NCBI RefSeq assembly: GCF_030730905.1
Contig: NZ_JAVAMP010000013.1
Location: 1-64,000, forward strand
Length of the DNA: 64,000 bases
Source of the DNA: Chengkuizengella axinellae
Lineage (GTDB): Bacteria > Bacillota > Bacilli > Paenibacillales > KCTC-33759
Direction of reading: 5' to 3'
The notes beneath the pieces were generated by a model. The model was not told where the DNA came from, made no database searches, and saw only the letters and a list, made by a program, of their open reading frames with translations. Positions within the stretch are counted from its first letter, which is position 1. Every line of letters starts with the position of its first letter. Position numbers and translations under genes: made by a program. Shown here piece after piece: positions 36,376 to 45,439 of this stretch.

Positions 36376-37326
36376 ATGGAATCAATCGAACAAAACACGC
36401 CTCTCCTCTGGGGAGAGAAACGTTTTCATACATGGAATGTTGAAATGCGAAATACTTTTAACGAAAAAGTTTTTAAGGTCATGTTGGATGCTGGTTTTAC
36501 TTGTCCTAATAGAGATGGAAAGATTGCAACCGGGGGCTGTACTTTTTGCAGTGCTAGAGGATCGGGGGATTTTGCTGGAAGCCGTAGAGATGATTTAGTC
36601 ACTCAATTTGATACAATACGAGACAAACAACATCAAAAATGGCCTAATGCTAAATACATTGGTTATTTTCAAGCCTACACGAACACCTACGCCCCTGTAG
36701 AAGAGCTTCGAGAGTACTATGAAGTCATTTTAAAGCAACCAGGTGTTGTTGGTTTATCCATTGCAACCCGACCTGATTGTCTGCCGGATGATGTTATTGA
36801 ATACTTAGCCGAATTGAATGAGCGAACTTATCTTTGGGTCGAGATGGGATTGCAAACTGTACATGAAAGCACATCAACTCTCATTAATCGTGCACATGAT
36901 ACCCAGTGTTATTTGGAAGCAGTTGAAAAATTAAGAAAACACAATATTCGTGTTTGTGCTCATATTATTTATGGCCTTCCTGAGGAAACACATGAGATGA
37001 TGTTGGGGACTGGTAAAGCTGTTGCAGAGATGGATGTCCAAGGGATTAAAATTCATCTGCTCCATTTAATGAAAAAAACACCAATGGTAAAACAATGGGA
37101 AGCTGGTTTGCTTCGTTTTCTTGAGAAAGATGAATATATCAAACTAATCGTTGATACTTTAGAAATTCTTCCTCCTGAGATGATTGTTCATCGACTTACA
37201 GGTGATGCGCCTAGAGATTTATTAATTGGACCAAAGTGGAGCTTAAAAAAATGGGAAGTACTCAATGCCATTGATGCAGAATTAAAGAATCGGAATACTT
37301 GGCAAGGGAAATATTGGACCGATTAA
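36376..37326 (+). CDS. ytqA: Radical SAM protein, YtqA family (TIGR01212)
   Basis: A 316-residue 4Fe-4S radical-SAM enzyme. Cluster Cys are in 'FTCPNRDGKIATGGCTFCSARGSGDFAG' (wide first gap, as in this family). Also seen: 'YFQAYTNTYAPVEELREYYE' and 'GLSIATRPDCLPDDVIEYL', then 'VCAHIIYGLPEETHEMM'. The biochemical role is not established; in B. subtilis it pairs with ytqB, as here (57 nt downstream). Confidence 0.9.
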   Translation: MESIEQNTPLLWGEKRFHTWNVEMRNTFNEKVFKVMLDAGFTCPNRDGKIATGGCTFCSARGSGDFAGSRRDDLVTQFDTIRDKQHQKWPNAKYIGYFQAYTNTYAPVEELREYYEVILKQPGVVGLSIATRPDCLPDDVIEYLAELNERTYLWVEMGLQTVHESTSTLINRAHDTQCYLEAVEKLRKHNIRVCAHIIYGLPEETHEMMLGTGKAVAEMDVQGIKIHLLHLMKKTPMVKQWEAGLLRFLEKDEYIKLIVDTLEILPPEMIVHRLTGDAPRDLLIGPKWSLKKWEVLNAIDAELKNRNTWQGKYWTD

Positions 37327-37383
37327 GGGGCTTAGTAATATTTTTAAAATGGATTGCAACTTCGGGAAAATGGGGGAATCATC

Positions 37384-37959
37384 GTGGGCTTTTTATCAAT
37401 ATTAGGTCAGACACATAAATTAATACAGGATCGAGTTAAACCTGGAGATATTGTTATTGACGCTACAGTTGGAAATGGGAATGATACATTATTTCTTAGA
37501 AAATTAGTCGGTGACAACGGAATTGTTTGTGGGTTTGATGTTCAGAGTACTGCAATCGAAAACACGTTAAAACGATTATCTGAAGCAAATTTATCTTTAG
37601 AGCATGTTCACTTAATTAATAATAGTCACGATAAAATGCTAGAGGTATTGCCCCCTTCTATGCATGAAAAAGTATCTGCTATCACGTTTAATTTGGGTTA
37701 CTTGCCTGGTGGCGACCACAGTATCATCACACAGCAAGATTCAACTATTCGGGCTCTACAGCACTCACTATTATTTTTAGAAAAGGATGGAATCATCACC
37801 ATAGTTGTATATTCTGGACATCCAGGCGGTGAAGAAGAGGCTGATGCAGTACTGACGTGGGTTCAAAATTTACCTCAGCAGTATTATCAAGTGTTGAGCT
37901 ATCAATTTTTGAATCAGAAAAATAATCCACCTTATTTAATTGCTATTTTGAAAAGATGA
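37384..37959 (+). CDS. ytqB: Class I SAM-dependent methyltransferase, YtqB family
   Basis: A 191-residue methyltransferase: motif I 'VIDATVGNGNDTLFLRKLVG', 'VCGFDVQSTAIENTLKRL', and 'AITFNLGYLPGGDHSI' (an N-x-G-Y-L-P-G-G catalytic-like motif seen in YtqB), 'VVYSGHPGG'. Often annotated as rRNA methyltransferase; in some bacteria this family acts on anaerobilin-like or tRNA wobble substrates. GTG at 37384 is chosen because GGGGG lies 7 nt upstream; an in-frame TTG at 37354 lacks a site. Second gene of the pair. Confidence 0.88.
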   Translation: MGFLSILGQTHKLIQDRVKPGDIVIDATVGNGNDTLFLRKLVGDNGIVCGFDVQSTAIENTLKRLSEANLSLEHVHLINNSHDKMLEVLPPSMHEKVSAITFNLGYLPGGDHSIITQQDSTIRALQHSLLFLEKDGIITIVVYSGHPGGEEEADAVLTWVQNLPQQYYQVLSYQFLNQKNNPPYLIAILKR

Positions 37960-38020
37960 TGTGATCGTTTATTTATTAAGATTAAAATACAAACACAATT
38001 CAACCTTCTAAAAAAACAAT

Positions 38021-38046
38021 ACCTCCACCATCTCAAAGGTGGAGGT
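38021..38046 (+). terminator. Hairpin downstream of ytqB
   Basis: ACCTCCACC / GGTGGAGGT, 8-nt loop, weak T run. Confidence 0.6.
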
Positions 38047-38118
38047 TAAATCCAAACCTTTTCCCTATTTTATTCCAGAGTTGCAGTTGTACTTCAATAT
38101 TAAAATTAATGTATAACT

Positions 38119-38165
38119 AAATAAACCCTGCCATTTATTTAATAAAATAATGGCAGGGTTTATTT
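38119..38165. terminator. Bidirectional terminator
   Basis: Perfect 17-bp stem AAATAAACCCTGCCATT and its complement, between the convergent ytqB and XRE-cupin genes. Confidence 0.8.
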
Positions 38166-38177
38166 AAAATCATTTTT

Positions 38178-38768
38178 TTATTTATTGTCCTTTGGTAATG
38201 TAGAACTGCCTCCTCTGTAATGTGTTGAATCAATGACTAAGAAATAGTGACATTCTTCATTACTTAAATTAATAAATCGATGTTCGGTATCAGCTGCAAA
38301 ATAAAACGAATCTCCCTCAACAAGTTCCACGCTAAAACTGCCTCCCCCTAATTCAACATCTAATCTACCTTTAGAAATATATATATTTTCTTTTACACCA
38401 ACTTTATGAGCAGGGAAAACTCCTGACTCACTGAATGGAGGAATAATATTCAATATAAATTCAATTCCTTGTGAACTTAAAGACGGAGATAATAAATGCC
38501 TTTGAAATCCTGATTTCTCGTCAACATAAATAGGACGTTGAGCTTTCTTCAAAAGAATTATATCCTTATCCTCTTGCTCATCTAGTAAGTAGGATAATGT
38601 TGTATTCAAAGCCTCAGCAATTTGACAAGCAACTTGTATTGTTGGATTTTTTTCCTCACGTTCAATTTGAGACAACATTGATGAACTAACATTACTCAAG
38701 ATCGAAAGTTCTTTTAAAGTCATGTCACGGCTTTTTCTAAGCGTTTTCACTTTTTTTCCAAATACCAT
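38178..38768 (-). CDS. XRE-family regulator with cupin domain
   Basis: A 196-residue regulator: HTH_3 at the N-terminus ('VKTLRKSRDMTLKELSILSNVSSSMLSQIEREEKNPTIQVACQIAEAL') and a C-terminal cupin ('ISKGRLDVELGGGSFSVELVEGDSFYFAADTEHRFINL') that probably binds the effector. Members include PuuR-type repressors of amine or amino-acid use. ATG at 38768 follows GGGAGGT. Divergent from a permease gene; four CTATAG-centred palindromes fill the promoter gap, so it most likely represses the permease and itself. Confidence 0.92.
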   Translation of the reverse strand: MVFGKKVKTLRKSRDMTLKELSILSNVSSSMLSQIEREEKNPTIQVACQIAEALNTTLSYLLDEQEDKDIILLKKAQRPIYVDEKSGFQRHLLSPSLSSQGIEFILNIIPPFSESGVFPAHKVGVKENIYISKGRLDVELGGGSFSVELVEGDSFYFAADTEHRFINLSNEECHYFLVIDSTHYRGGSSTLPKDNK

Positions 38769-38815
38769 ACTCAACCTCCCTTTTAATAATTTTTTAAAAA
38801 ATAGTGGAAAAAAAA

Positions 38816-38891
38816 TCAACTATAGTTTAGAATATTTCACTATAGTGAATTTAAATCGCTATAGTGAAATTTATATTTATACTACAGTTTA
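38816..38891. promoter_or_regulatory. Array of four operator-like palindromes
   Basis: Cores CTATAG at 38820, 38840 and 38859 and CTACAG at 38882, at steps of 20, 19 and 23 bp (about two helical turns). The best is TTCACTATAGTGAA. They lie between the divergent XRE-cupin and permease genes. Confidence 0.75.
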
Positions 38892-38910
38892 AAAAAAGAG
38901 GTGTTTTTTT

Positions 38911-40425
38911 TTGTTAGAAATTATTTTGTCCTTATTCCCAATCATCATCATTCTATTTATGATTTTTGTTTTAAAAAAATCATCCATTTATACAGGAATC
39001 GTCTCTTGTATAATCACAGCGATCATCGCCATTTCACCCAAATTTAATACTAGCATAATATTACTTCCTGAACCAATCATAAAAAGTTCCCTCACTACAT
39101 CCATTATAGTCTATATTTTATTTTTCGGTATTCTGCTGTTTCACATCATGGAGAAAGCTGGAGCCATAAAAGGTATCGCATCATCCATTGCTTCTTCAAC
39201 AGATGATCGTATTTATCAAGTCCTCATATTAGCATTAGGTTTATCTCCTTTAGTAGAAGCAGTAAGTGGATTTGGTTTAGCAGTAGTAGTCATTGCACCT
39301 ATATTATTAGCATTAGGATTTAATGCTGTACAATCAACTCTTATTTCTTTAATAAGTCTAGTTATTATTCCATGGGGTACTTTAGCGATGGGGACCATCA
39401 TTGGAGCGACATTAGGTGGAGTCTCTTTAGAAGCAATGGGTGTAGGTACCTCAATCATGATGATACCATTATTTGTATACTTTTCTATATTAGTATCTTA
39501 TATTGCTGTAGGTAAAAAAGAATTAATAAAAAGAATTGCTGAAGTAGTAACTATAGGATTATTACTAGGTATTTCTGTTTGGATAAGTAATAATTTTGCA
39601 AGTGTTGAACTTGCTGGTTTATTTGGTTCATTAACCGTAATGTTAGCTGTTTATTCTTTCGTTCAAATTAGAAAAATTAGAAATAGAAATCAATATAAAG
39701 CAATAACAACAAAGAATATTGAAGAAAAAAACGGAAAACTTATTTTTATTAAACATATAACTCCATATTTATTTTTAATCATATCTTTATTCGCTTCCAG
39801 AATCATATCACCAGTTAATGAGTATTTAAATCGTTATTTAAATATATCAATTTCAAAATACAATTTTGAACTTCCTTTACTCTATTCACCTGGCTTTTTT
39901 CTAATACTTAGTTGTTTATTTGCAATTTTCTTATTTAGATTAAACAAAAAGGAAATTGTGGATAGTGTAAATCTAACCATAAAAAAATGTCTCCCGGTCA
40001 TTATAACTACATTTTTGTTCGTTAGTGTATCTGAAATCATGACAGAAGCCACAATGTTTCAAGTACTTTCTAATTTAGCAGCAGAATCATTTGGATACTT
40101 TTTTGTTTACATATCACCATTTATAGGAGCGATTGGGGGTTTCCTTACAGGAAGTAACACCGCTTCGAACTCAATGTTTATTAGGTTACAAACTCAAACT
40201 GCTGTACAAATTGGTCTATCACCTGTTTTATTGGCTACTACTCAAAATACAAGTTCATCTCTTATGACAATGGTTAATCCATCTAGGGTAGCATTAGGAA
40301 CATCGGTCTGTAAAATAGGAGATAAAGAGAATGAGATTCAAAAGAAAATGGGATTAGTAGGTTTTGGAACATTAATTATTATTATCATAGAGCTAATCAT
40401 CTACACAATCATAAATCAAATGTAA
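38911..40425 (+). CDS. L-lactate permease-family transporter (LctP-like)
   Basis: A 504-residue protein with about 12-13 membrane helices. The segment 'FGILLFHIMEKAGAIKGIASSIASSTDD' and 'LSPLVEAVSGFGLAVVVIAP' are characteristic of the lactate/glycolate permease family (LctP, GlcA). 'GFLTGSNTASNSMFIRLQTQTA' near the C-terminus is the matching late motif. Start is TTG, 8 nt after GAGGTG. The cupin-type regulator next door suggests the true substrate could be another organic acid. Confidence 0.85.
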   Translation: MLEIILSLFPIIIILFMIFVLKKSSIYTGIVSCIITAIIAISPKFNTSIILLPEPIIKSSLTTSIIVYILFFGILLFHIMEKAGAIKGIASSIASSTDDRIYQVLILALGLSPLVEAVSGFGLAVVVIAPILLALGFNAVQSTLISLISLVIIPWGTLAMGTIIGATLGGVSLEAMGVGTSIMMIPLFVYFSILVSYIAVGKKELIKRIAEVVTIGLLLGISVWISNNFASVELAGLFGSLTVMLAVYSFVQIRKIRNRNQYKAITTKNIEEKNGKLIFIKHITPYLFLIISLFASRIISPVNEYLNRYLNISISKYNFELPLLYSPGFFLILSCLFAIFLFRLNKKEIVDSVNLTIKKCLPVIITTFLFVSVSEIMTEATMFQVLSNLAAESFGYFFVYISPFIGAIGGFLTGSNTASNSMFIRLQTQTAVQIGLSPVLLATTQNTSSSLMTMVNPSRVALGTSVCKIGDKENEIQKKMGLVGFGTLIIIIIELIIYTIINQM

Positions 40426-40477
40426 GATATGCTGAAAGCAACTGAAAAACATGAATAGTAAACGAGGTGTATTTCAA

Positions 40478-40893
40478 TTGAGCAATTTTTGTTTAACTTT
40501 CCCTTTAAAACCAGAACTATATCAAAAGGATATTCTAAACAACGTTTTGAAATTGGAAGAAAAATTTACAATTCATTAATAAATATAACTCAAGAACGTT
40601 ATAAAAAAATGATTAAAACAAAAAAATATCAAGAATCTCTACTTAAAATCAAAGATTTAAATGTCAATTTGGCAAAAAAATCTTAATGATTTGCGAAATG
40701 AATATAATCTTAATGAATACTCATTTCATGCAGACGTTAAACCACTACAAAAAAATTCAAGGATAATATAGATTCCTTTACAGCTCAAAAAATAGCAACA
40801 GCACTATGGAGATCCTACGAACACCTAATTTTCTTCAAAGGTGAAACAGTACTTTATAAACGTTTTGGTGATCTTAATTCACTTGAAGGATAA
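40478..40893 (+). pseudogene. Decayed TnpB (IS605 OrfB) fragment
   Basis: The three frames together spell a TnpB N-terminal region. From TTG 40478 (GAGGTG upstream) one frame gives 'LTFPLKPELYQKDILN'. After a one-base shift comes 'QRFEIGRKIYNSLINITQERYKKMIKTKKYQE', then 'LRNEYNLNEYSFHADVKPLQKNS' in the next frame, then 'NIDSFTAQKIATALWRSYEHL' and 'YKRFGDLNSLEG' before a stop. At least three frameshifts; the RuvC part is missing. No tnpA or left/right end was identified. The next 288 bp to 41181 show no gene. Confidence 0.8.
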
Positions 40894-41181
40894 ATTGATT
40901 GATTTATAATATGTAAAAGCTGTTTTTCAGCTTCTAAGAGATCTTTAAAAGGCAGAAAAGGCTACCCTCCCTGAAGATTCAATTTAGACGTATTTATCAC
41001 ATGGTTCACTTCAAAAAATAAAACATTTCGATATTCCAAAAATAACTCATCAAAACTAAAAACAGGGAAAGGAAATTTATATCTATCAATAATGTGCTCC
41101 TAGTCAGCGAAAAGAGGGAGAAAAGAAAGGCGCTCTTCTTTAAAAAGTACGCCAAAAAATATAGTACCTAATATCACAATA

Positions 41182-41859
41182 TTATGAAACGGCCTCTGTT
41201 GTTTTTGCAATATACTCATCTAAATGATCTACAGGATTAAACACTGGATTCCCATGACATACTTCCAATCGAACAGGTTTCAATTGACGTACAACTTCAC
41301 TGCTCCTAACAGCCTCCTGCATATCAGCTGTGAACATTGGAATGGGTCTATGCAATTTGCCGTTTTTTGAAGTGAATAAATCTCCAGCTAATATAACCTG
41401 GTCCTGTTTATGATAATAAACAACATGCCCTGGTGCGTGACCAGGTGTATGATAAGGCACTAATTGACCCATTGCAAGCAATTCTCCTTTGTCGTTAGTT
41501 GGTAGTGGTTGAGCTACTCCTTTTTTTACACTTTCTGCAGCTTTTTTTCTTCTAGGATAAGGCATATCACCCTCCATATATGGAAATTCTGAGGAGTGAG
41601 CAAAAACAGGAACTGAATTTACTTTGAGGATTTTTTCAATCGCTCCCACATGATCTCCATGACCATGAGTCAATACGATTCTTTTTAGCGGACCTGCTTT
41701 TAATTCATCAATGAAGTTTAAAATTCCCTTTGACATCACAGGCATGCCTGCATCTACTAAAGTGACTCCATCCTCTTCTACAACAATCCATACGTGGATT
41801 GGAAACCCTAACCATGTTTTCAAACTATAGATATGCTCTGAAACTTTAGTTACTTTCAT
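41182..41859 (-). CDS. MBL-fold metallohydrolase
   Basis: A 225-residue hydrolase of the metallo-beta-lactamase fold, glyoxalase II-like group: 'LVDAGMPV', the metal motif 'LTHGHGDHVGAIEKI' (H-x-H-x-D-H), 'YHTPGHAPGHVVYY', 'LAGDLFTS' and a late 'VCHGNPV'. All expected ligands are present. Substrate unknown (lactone, thioester or similar). Three nt downstream of a TetR gene, so co-transcribed and presumably induced with it. Confidence 0.9.
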   Translation of the reverse strand: MKVTKVSEHIYSLKTWLGFPIHVWIVVEEDGVTLVDAGMPVMSKGILNFIDELKAGPLKRIVLTHGHGDHVGAIEKILKVNSVPVFAHSSEFPYMEGDMPYPRRKKAAESVKKGVAQPLPTNDKGELLAMGQLVPYHTPGHAPGHVVYYHKQDQVILAGDLFTSKNGKLHRPIPMFTADMQEAVRSSEVVRQLKPVRLEVCHGNPVFNPVDHLDEYIAKTTEAVS

Positions 41860-41862
41860 ATT

Positions 41863-42498
41863 TCAATCAACTCCAATATTTAATTTTTGTTTAAAACCTA
41901 GCAACAACACCTCAAAAGCAGATTCAAAGGTTGTATTTAATCTTTTCATAATCTGATTCAAAGGTTCATTAGAAAAAGAGTACGTAGTAACAATCCCCTG
42001 CAATGTGTAATAATAAATACGAGTGTATTCTAACAACTCCTCACTCTCTGTTTTTAGTCCAAGACTCTTTTGAAGAGATTGCATTAACAGTTCAAACAAT
42101 TCATTTCTGAGTTTATTTAAATTTGATTCTGGTTCTTTCTCATCCACTCTCGTTGTTTGTGTTTGAAACAAGATTTTGTACATGCTTTGATGAATTAAAC
42201 AAAAATGGATAAATTCAATGCTAATTTCATAAAGCTTAGCTTCGGATGGTTGTTCTAAATGATTTAAAATATGTTGAAACTTTTGTTTTAATTCCTCTAG
42301 CAGCGGCATAGATATAGCATGTAATAACGCCTCCTTATCTTTAAAGTAAATATATATCGTCGTATGTGAACAGCCCGCTTGTTTAGCAATTTCTCTTATA
42401 CTAACCGCACTAAATCCTTTTTCGGTAAATAATTTACTTGATGCAGCTAGAATAGATCTTTTTGTTTCTTCTGAACGAAGCTCTATTTTTTTTGTCAT
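41863..42498 (-). CDS. TetR-family transcriptional regulator
   Basis: A 211-residue regulator with HTH 'TEKGFSAVSIREIAKQAGCSHTTIYIYFKDKEALLHAIS' and a C-terminal helical domain of WHG/TetR_C type. Its promoter region holds three TAACC(A/G)NTGGTTA palindromes; it probably represses itself and the MBL-fold gene behind it. Confidence 0.92.
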   Translation of the reverse strand: MTKKIELRSEETKRSILAASSKLFTEKGFSAVSIREIAKQAGCSHTTIYIYFKDKEALLHAISMPLLEELKQKFQHILNHLEQPSEAKLYEISIEFIHFCLIHQSMYKILFQTQTTRVDEKEPESNLNKLRNELFELLMQSLQKSLGLKTESEELLEYTRIYYYTLQGIVTTYSFSNEPLNQIMKRLNTTFESAFEVLLLGFKQKLNIGVD

Positions 42499-42527
42499 TT
42501 AAAAATGTCATCCTTATCATTATTTTA

Positions 42528-42572
42528 TAACCACTGGTTACTAACCGTTGGTTATAATATAACCGATGGTTA
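42528..42572. promoter_or_regulatory. Three tandem TetR-type operators
   Basis: TAACCACTGGTTA (42528), TAACCGTTGGTTA (42542) and TAACCGATGGTTA (42560); the first is a perfect 6-1-6 palindrome. They lie 30-75 nt upstream of the TetR start. Confidence 0.75.
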
Positions 42573-42719
42573 TATTATTTGTCAAGAAAAATATGGAAAC
42601 CCTGCTTTCATCATACACTTATGCGGAATTCATAACATTAGTTGTAAATATCCAAGCAAATGATCCTATTTGTTCATAAAATATTGTGTTAACTACCAAT
42701 TTGAAAGGAAGTGAATAAT

Positions 42720-43253
42720 ATGAGCGTTTTCGACAAAACCATTTGCGATTGTTGCGTCTGTCCGATGCAATGTGTATTAAAAGCATTAGAGAGGCAAGAG
42801 GTTGAACTTTTCACCCGCTCAGAAGGTTTTATAGGAGTAACAATTTCAAGAGTAGAAGACTTTATTGTATTTACAGAAGAAGGAGGGAAATTTGCGATTT
42901 GTAACATTACTGCCGTTTCAATAGCTCCCTCCGCTTTTACTCCATTTCCTTTAAAACCGATTCAAACAAACAACAAGGGACTATGTGCTTGTTGCGAAGA
43001 GCCTATGACAAACGTGGCACGTTCTAGAATGAGGGAAGGGCAGCCTTTTGATATAGAATTCATCTCTAGCCCAGAAGCAGTTCCCGCACCAGGAGTTTTA
43101 ATTCAACAAGTTGGAGAGGGCATTGTATTCGGATTAGTAGTGGAGAACACACCTATGTTCTTTTCAACTTGTGCCATGACTAGGATTAGTCCTTCTAATA
43201 GTTCTAGCAATACAAACTTTATCACAAGATTTAAGGAATTAAAAAGTAAATAG
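42720..43253 (+). CDS. Cys-rich protein of unknown function
   Basis: A 177-residue protein built of two similar halves. Each begins with a Cys cluster: 'KTICDCCVCPMQCVLKAL' and 'KGLCACCEEPMTNVARS'. Each then has a beta-type segment ending in a hydrophobic strand: 'FIGVTISRVEDFIVFTEEGGKFAICNI' and 'GVLIQQVGEGIVFGLVVENTPMFFSTC'. It recalls the small protein at 24577. No known function; Cys-rich surface or spore-layer protein is a guess. ATG at 42720 follows AGGAAGTG (6 nt). A fragment of a related gene lies just downstream. Confidence 0.65.
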   Translation: MSVFDKTICDCCVCPMQCVLKALERQEVELFTRSEGFIGVTISRVEDFIVFTEEGGKFAICNITAVSIAPSAFTPFPLKPIQTNNKGLCACCEEPMTNVARSRMREGQPFDIEFISSPEAVPAPGVLIQQVGEGIVFGLVVENTPMFFSTCAMTRISPSNSSSNTNFITRFKELKSK

Positions 43254-43289
43254 AAGTACAGATGTGTTAACAAAAAATAATACTGAAAG

Positions 43290-43373
43290 AAAGGGGAATG
43301 CGCTTGTTGCGAAGATCCTATGGCAAATGTGGCATGTTATCTTCGAGGTGAGTATCATTATTACAAACATTAA
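43290..43373 (+). pseudogene. Fragment of a second Cys-rich gene copy
   Basis: In one frame this reads 'KGECACCEDPMANVACYLRGEYHYYKH' then stop, closely matching 'KGLCACCEEPMTNVARSRMREG' of the preceding gene at both protein and DNA level. It has no start or remaining domain, so it is a remnant of a partial tandem duplication. Confidence 0.7.
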
Positions 43374-43397
43374 ATTAAACTTATTAAATAGCTTTCT

Positions 43398-43470
43398 ATA
43401 AAGAGAATCCAACTTCAGTGGGAGTTTTTATTTCTCCAACTGAAAGTTAGATGATCTTATCAGGTGAAAA
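43398..43470 (+). repeat. Family B repeat, copy 3
   Basis: ATAAAGAGAATCC, hairpin ACTTCAGTGGGAG ... CTCCAACTGAAAGT, then TAGATGATCTTATCAGGTGAA. Lies between the convergent Cys-rich remnant and the radical-SAM gene. Confidence 0.75.
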
Positions 43471-43488
43471 GCAGTCTATTGGCTCACT

Positions 43489-45258
43489 TTATACATGCAA
43501 TTTCAGCTCATTGTGTAGTTTAATAATATAGGTCTTTGTCTGTTTATTCACACCAGTTTGATAAGTTACAATAAGCAACGTACTGGATTCAGTATCAATG
43601 ATGCCCTTCTCCGAAAAAGTTTGATAATCGAATGGCAAGACCTCAAGCACAACATGTTTAAACATTTCCTTTTCACTCATATTCAGCTGGGCAAAGGATT
43701 CAGAAACAACCTCAGGTTGTTCAGCGATCCACTTCATGTAATGTGCATGCTGTTTTTTATCTAGTGTCTGCTCCCACCAGATTTTACGAGGTTTATATTT
43801 ATGATTTAGAAAATAGTCAAGTTTCATAAGACCTTCTATTACAGCTAAACGCTCTGTCCTTCTATGTTTCAAAAATGACATTAATCTTGAAAATAAGCTT
43901 TCGAGCTGGTGACCAATTTTTTGCCATCCTTGTGCTTCCCAATAGTCCCCAAACTCTTGGAAAAAATCAAACGCAGACTCAAATTCATGTTGTATTAAAT
44001 ATTCTAAGGTGTGATCCATGCGATGCGCATTCCAGTACTTTTCTAATACGTCCTCTACCCTTTTAATCCGAACGATGTCTGAAAAAGACATAATATCATT
44101 TTCCAGCATTTCATATGGGGCTCGATCCATATACTTATATCCATGTTTATGAGCTGTATTACGCATCCCTGTTCCACGAAGCATTTTTAAAAACCCTAAT
44201 TGCAATTCCTCAGGTCGTAGTTCAAACACATCATTGAAGGTTTTTCTAAAAGAACTATAATCTTCTTTAGGCAATCCAGCGATTAAGTCTAAATGCTGAT
44301 CTATTTTTTTACTTTCTTTCACCTTTGTTACGGTTCTGGATAGCTTCTCAAAATTTTGACGTCTCTGAATTAAATCGTTTGTTTCATCATTTGTAGACTG
44401 CACACCAATTTCAAAACGGAAGATACCTTCTGGTGCATTTTCAGATAAATAATCAAGCACTTCTGGGCGCATAATGTCTGCAGTAATCTCAAATTGAAAT
44501 ACACATCCTTGATGATTATCAATTAAAAATTCAAAGACCTCCATCGCGTAAGCTCTTTTAATGTTAAACGTTCGATCTACGAATTTAATCAGCTTTGCAC
44601 CTGATTCAATCAAAAATAACAAATCCGCCTTTGTTCTTTCCATATCAAAATAACGAACACCTACTTCAATACTAGATAAACAAAACTGGCAGCTGAAAGG
44701 ACAACCTCTGCTCGTTTCAAAATAAACGATTCGATTTGTTACATCAGGTAAATCTTCTTTAAAACGATAAGGCGTTGGAATTTCATTTAAATCTAATTTT
44801 GGTCGAGGTGGATTGATGATGACTTCCTCTTCTTTTCTGTAAGCTACACCGTAAACAAAATGATATTTTTGATCCTTTTTAATTTCTGTTAAAAGATGGT
44901 GGAAGGTCTCCTCTCCTTCTCCCATCACGATAAAATCAACCTCAGGTATCCGCTTCATCCAATAATCTGTGTCATAAGATACTTCAGGTCCACCTAATAC
45001 AATTTTCAACTCTGGTTTTATTTTCTTTAACATCTCGATCACGGTGATCGTCTCTTCAATGTTCCAGATATAACATGAAAACCCAATCACGTCAGCATCT
45101 TTCTGATAAAGATCAGACACAATGTTCATCACAGGATCTTTAATCGTATACTCTGCCATTTGTATATCAAAATCTTTTTCACTAAATGCTTTTAAGTAAC
45201 GCAATGCTAGACAGGTATGGATATATTTTGCATTTAACGTAGATACTACCACTTTCAT
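43489..45258 (-). CDS. B12-binding-domain radical SAM protein, DUF4080 family
   Basis: A 589-residue enzyme. Residues ~1-135 form a cobalamin-binding-type Rossmann domain ('VIGFSCYIWNIEETI', 'IVLGGPEVSYD', 'DFIVMGEGEETF'). The radical-SAM core follows, with cluster motif 'SRGCPFSCQFCLSS' near 185 and 'RFEIGVQSTNDETNDLI'. A C-terminal ~200-residue DUF4080 domain ends the protein. The reaction is unknown. The cobalamin-binding His motif (D-x-H-x-x-G) is not evident, so B12 may not be bound. Confidence 0.88.
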   Translation of the reverse strand: MKVVVSTLNAKYIHTCLALRYLKAFSEKDFDIQMAEYTIKDPVMNIVSDLYQKDADVIGFSCYIWNIEETITVIEMLKKIKPELKIVLGGPEVSYDTDYWMKRIPEVDFIVMGEGEETFHHLLTEIKKDQKYHFVYGVAYRKEEEVIINPPRPKLDLNEIPTPYRFKEDLPDVTNRIVYFETSRGCPFSCQFCLSSIEVGVRYFDMERTKADLLFLIESGAKLIKFVDRTFNIKRAYAMEVFEFLIDNHQGCVFQFEITADIMRPEVLDYLSENAPEGIFRFEIGVQSTNDETNDLIQRRQNFEKLSRTVTKVKESKKIDQHLDLIAGLPKEDYSSFRKTFNDVFELRPEELQLGFLKMLRGTGMRNTAHKHGYKYMDRAPYEMLENDIMSFSDIVRIKRVEDVLEKYWNAHRMDHTLEYLIQHEFESAFDFFQEFGDYWEAQGWQKIGHQLESLFSRLMSFLKHRRTERLAVIEGLMKLDYFLNHKYKPRKIWWEQTLDKKQHAHYMKWIAEQPEVVSESFAQLNMSEKEMFKHVVLEVLPFDYQTFSEKGIIDTESSTLLIVTYQTGVNKQTKTYIIKLHNELKLHV

Positions 45259-45439
45259 CTATATAAATACCTCAATTTCTAAATTATTGTCAGTTAAAAT
45301 ACAGGTGTTTACATGAATTCACAATTTAAATTCTTCTAGGGTACTTCATATTATTTTCACCTAAAACATATGGTACCATTCTTTGAAGCAAAAGCAATGT
45401 CCCTGTGTTTTTTTCAACATGTAAAAAATGGTACAGTTC

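Noticed and set aside
40489-40686. A 65-codon open frame as an independent small gene
   Set aside because: Its sequence is the middle of a TnpB N-terminus and continues in other frames on both sides; it is part of the pseudogene.
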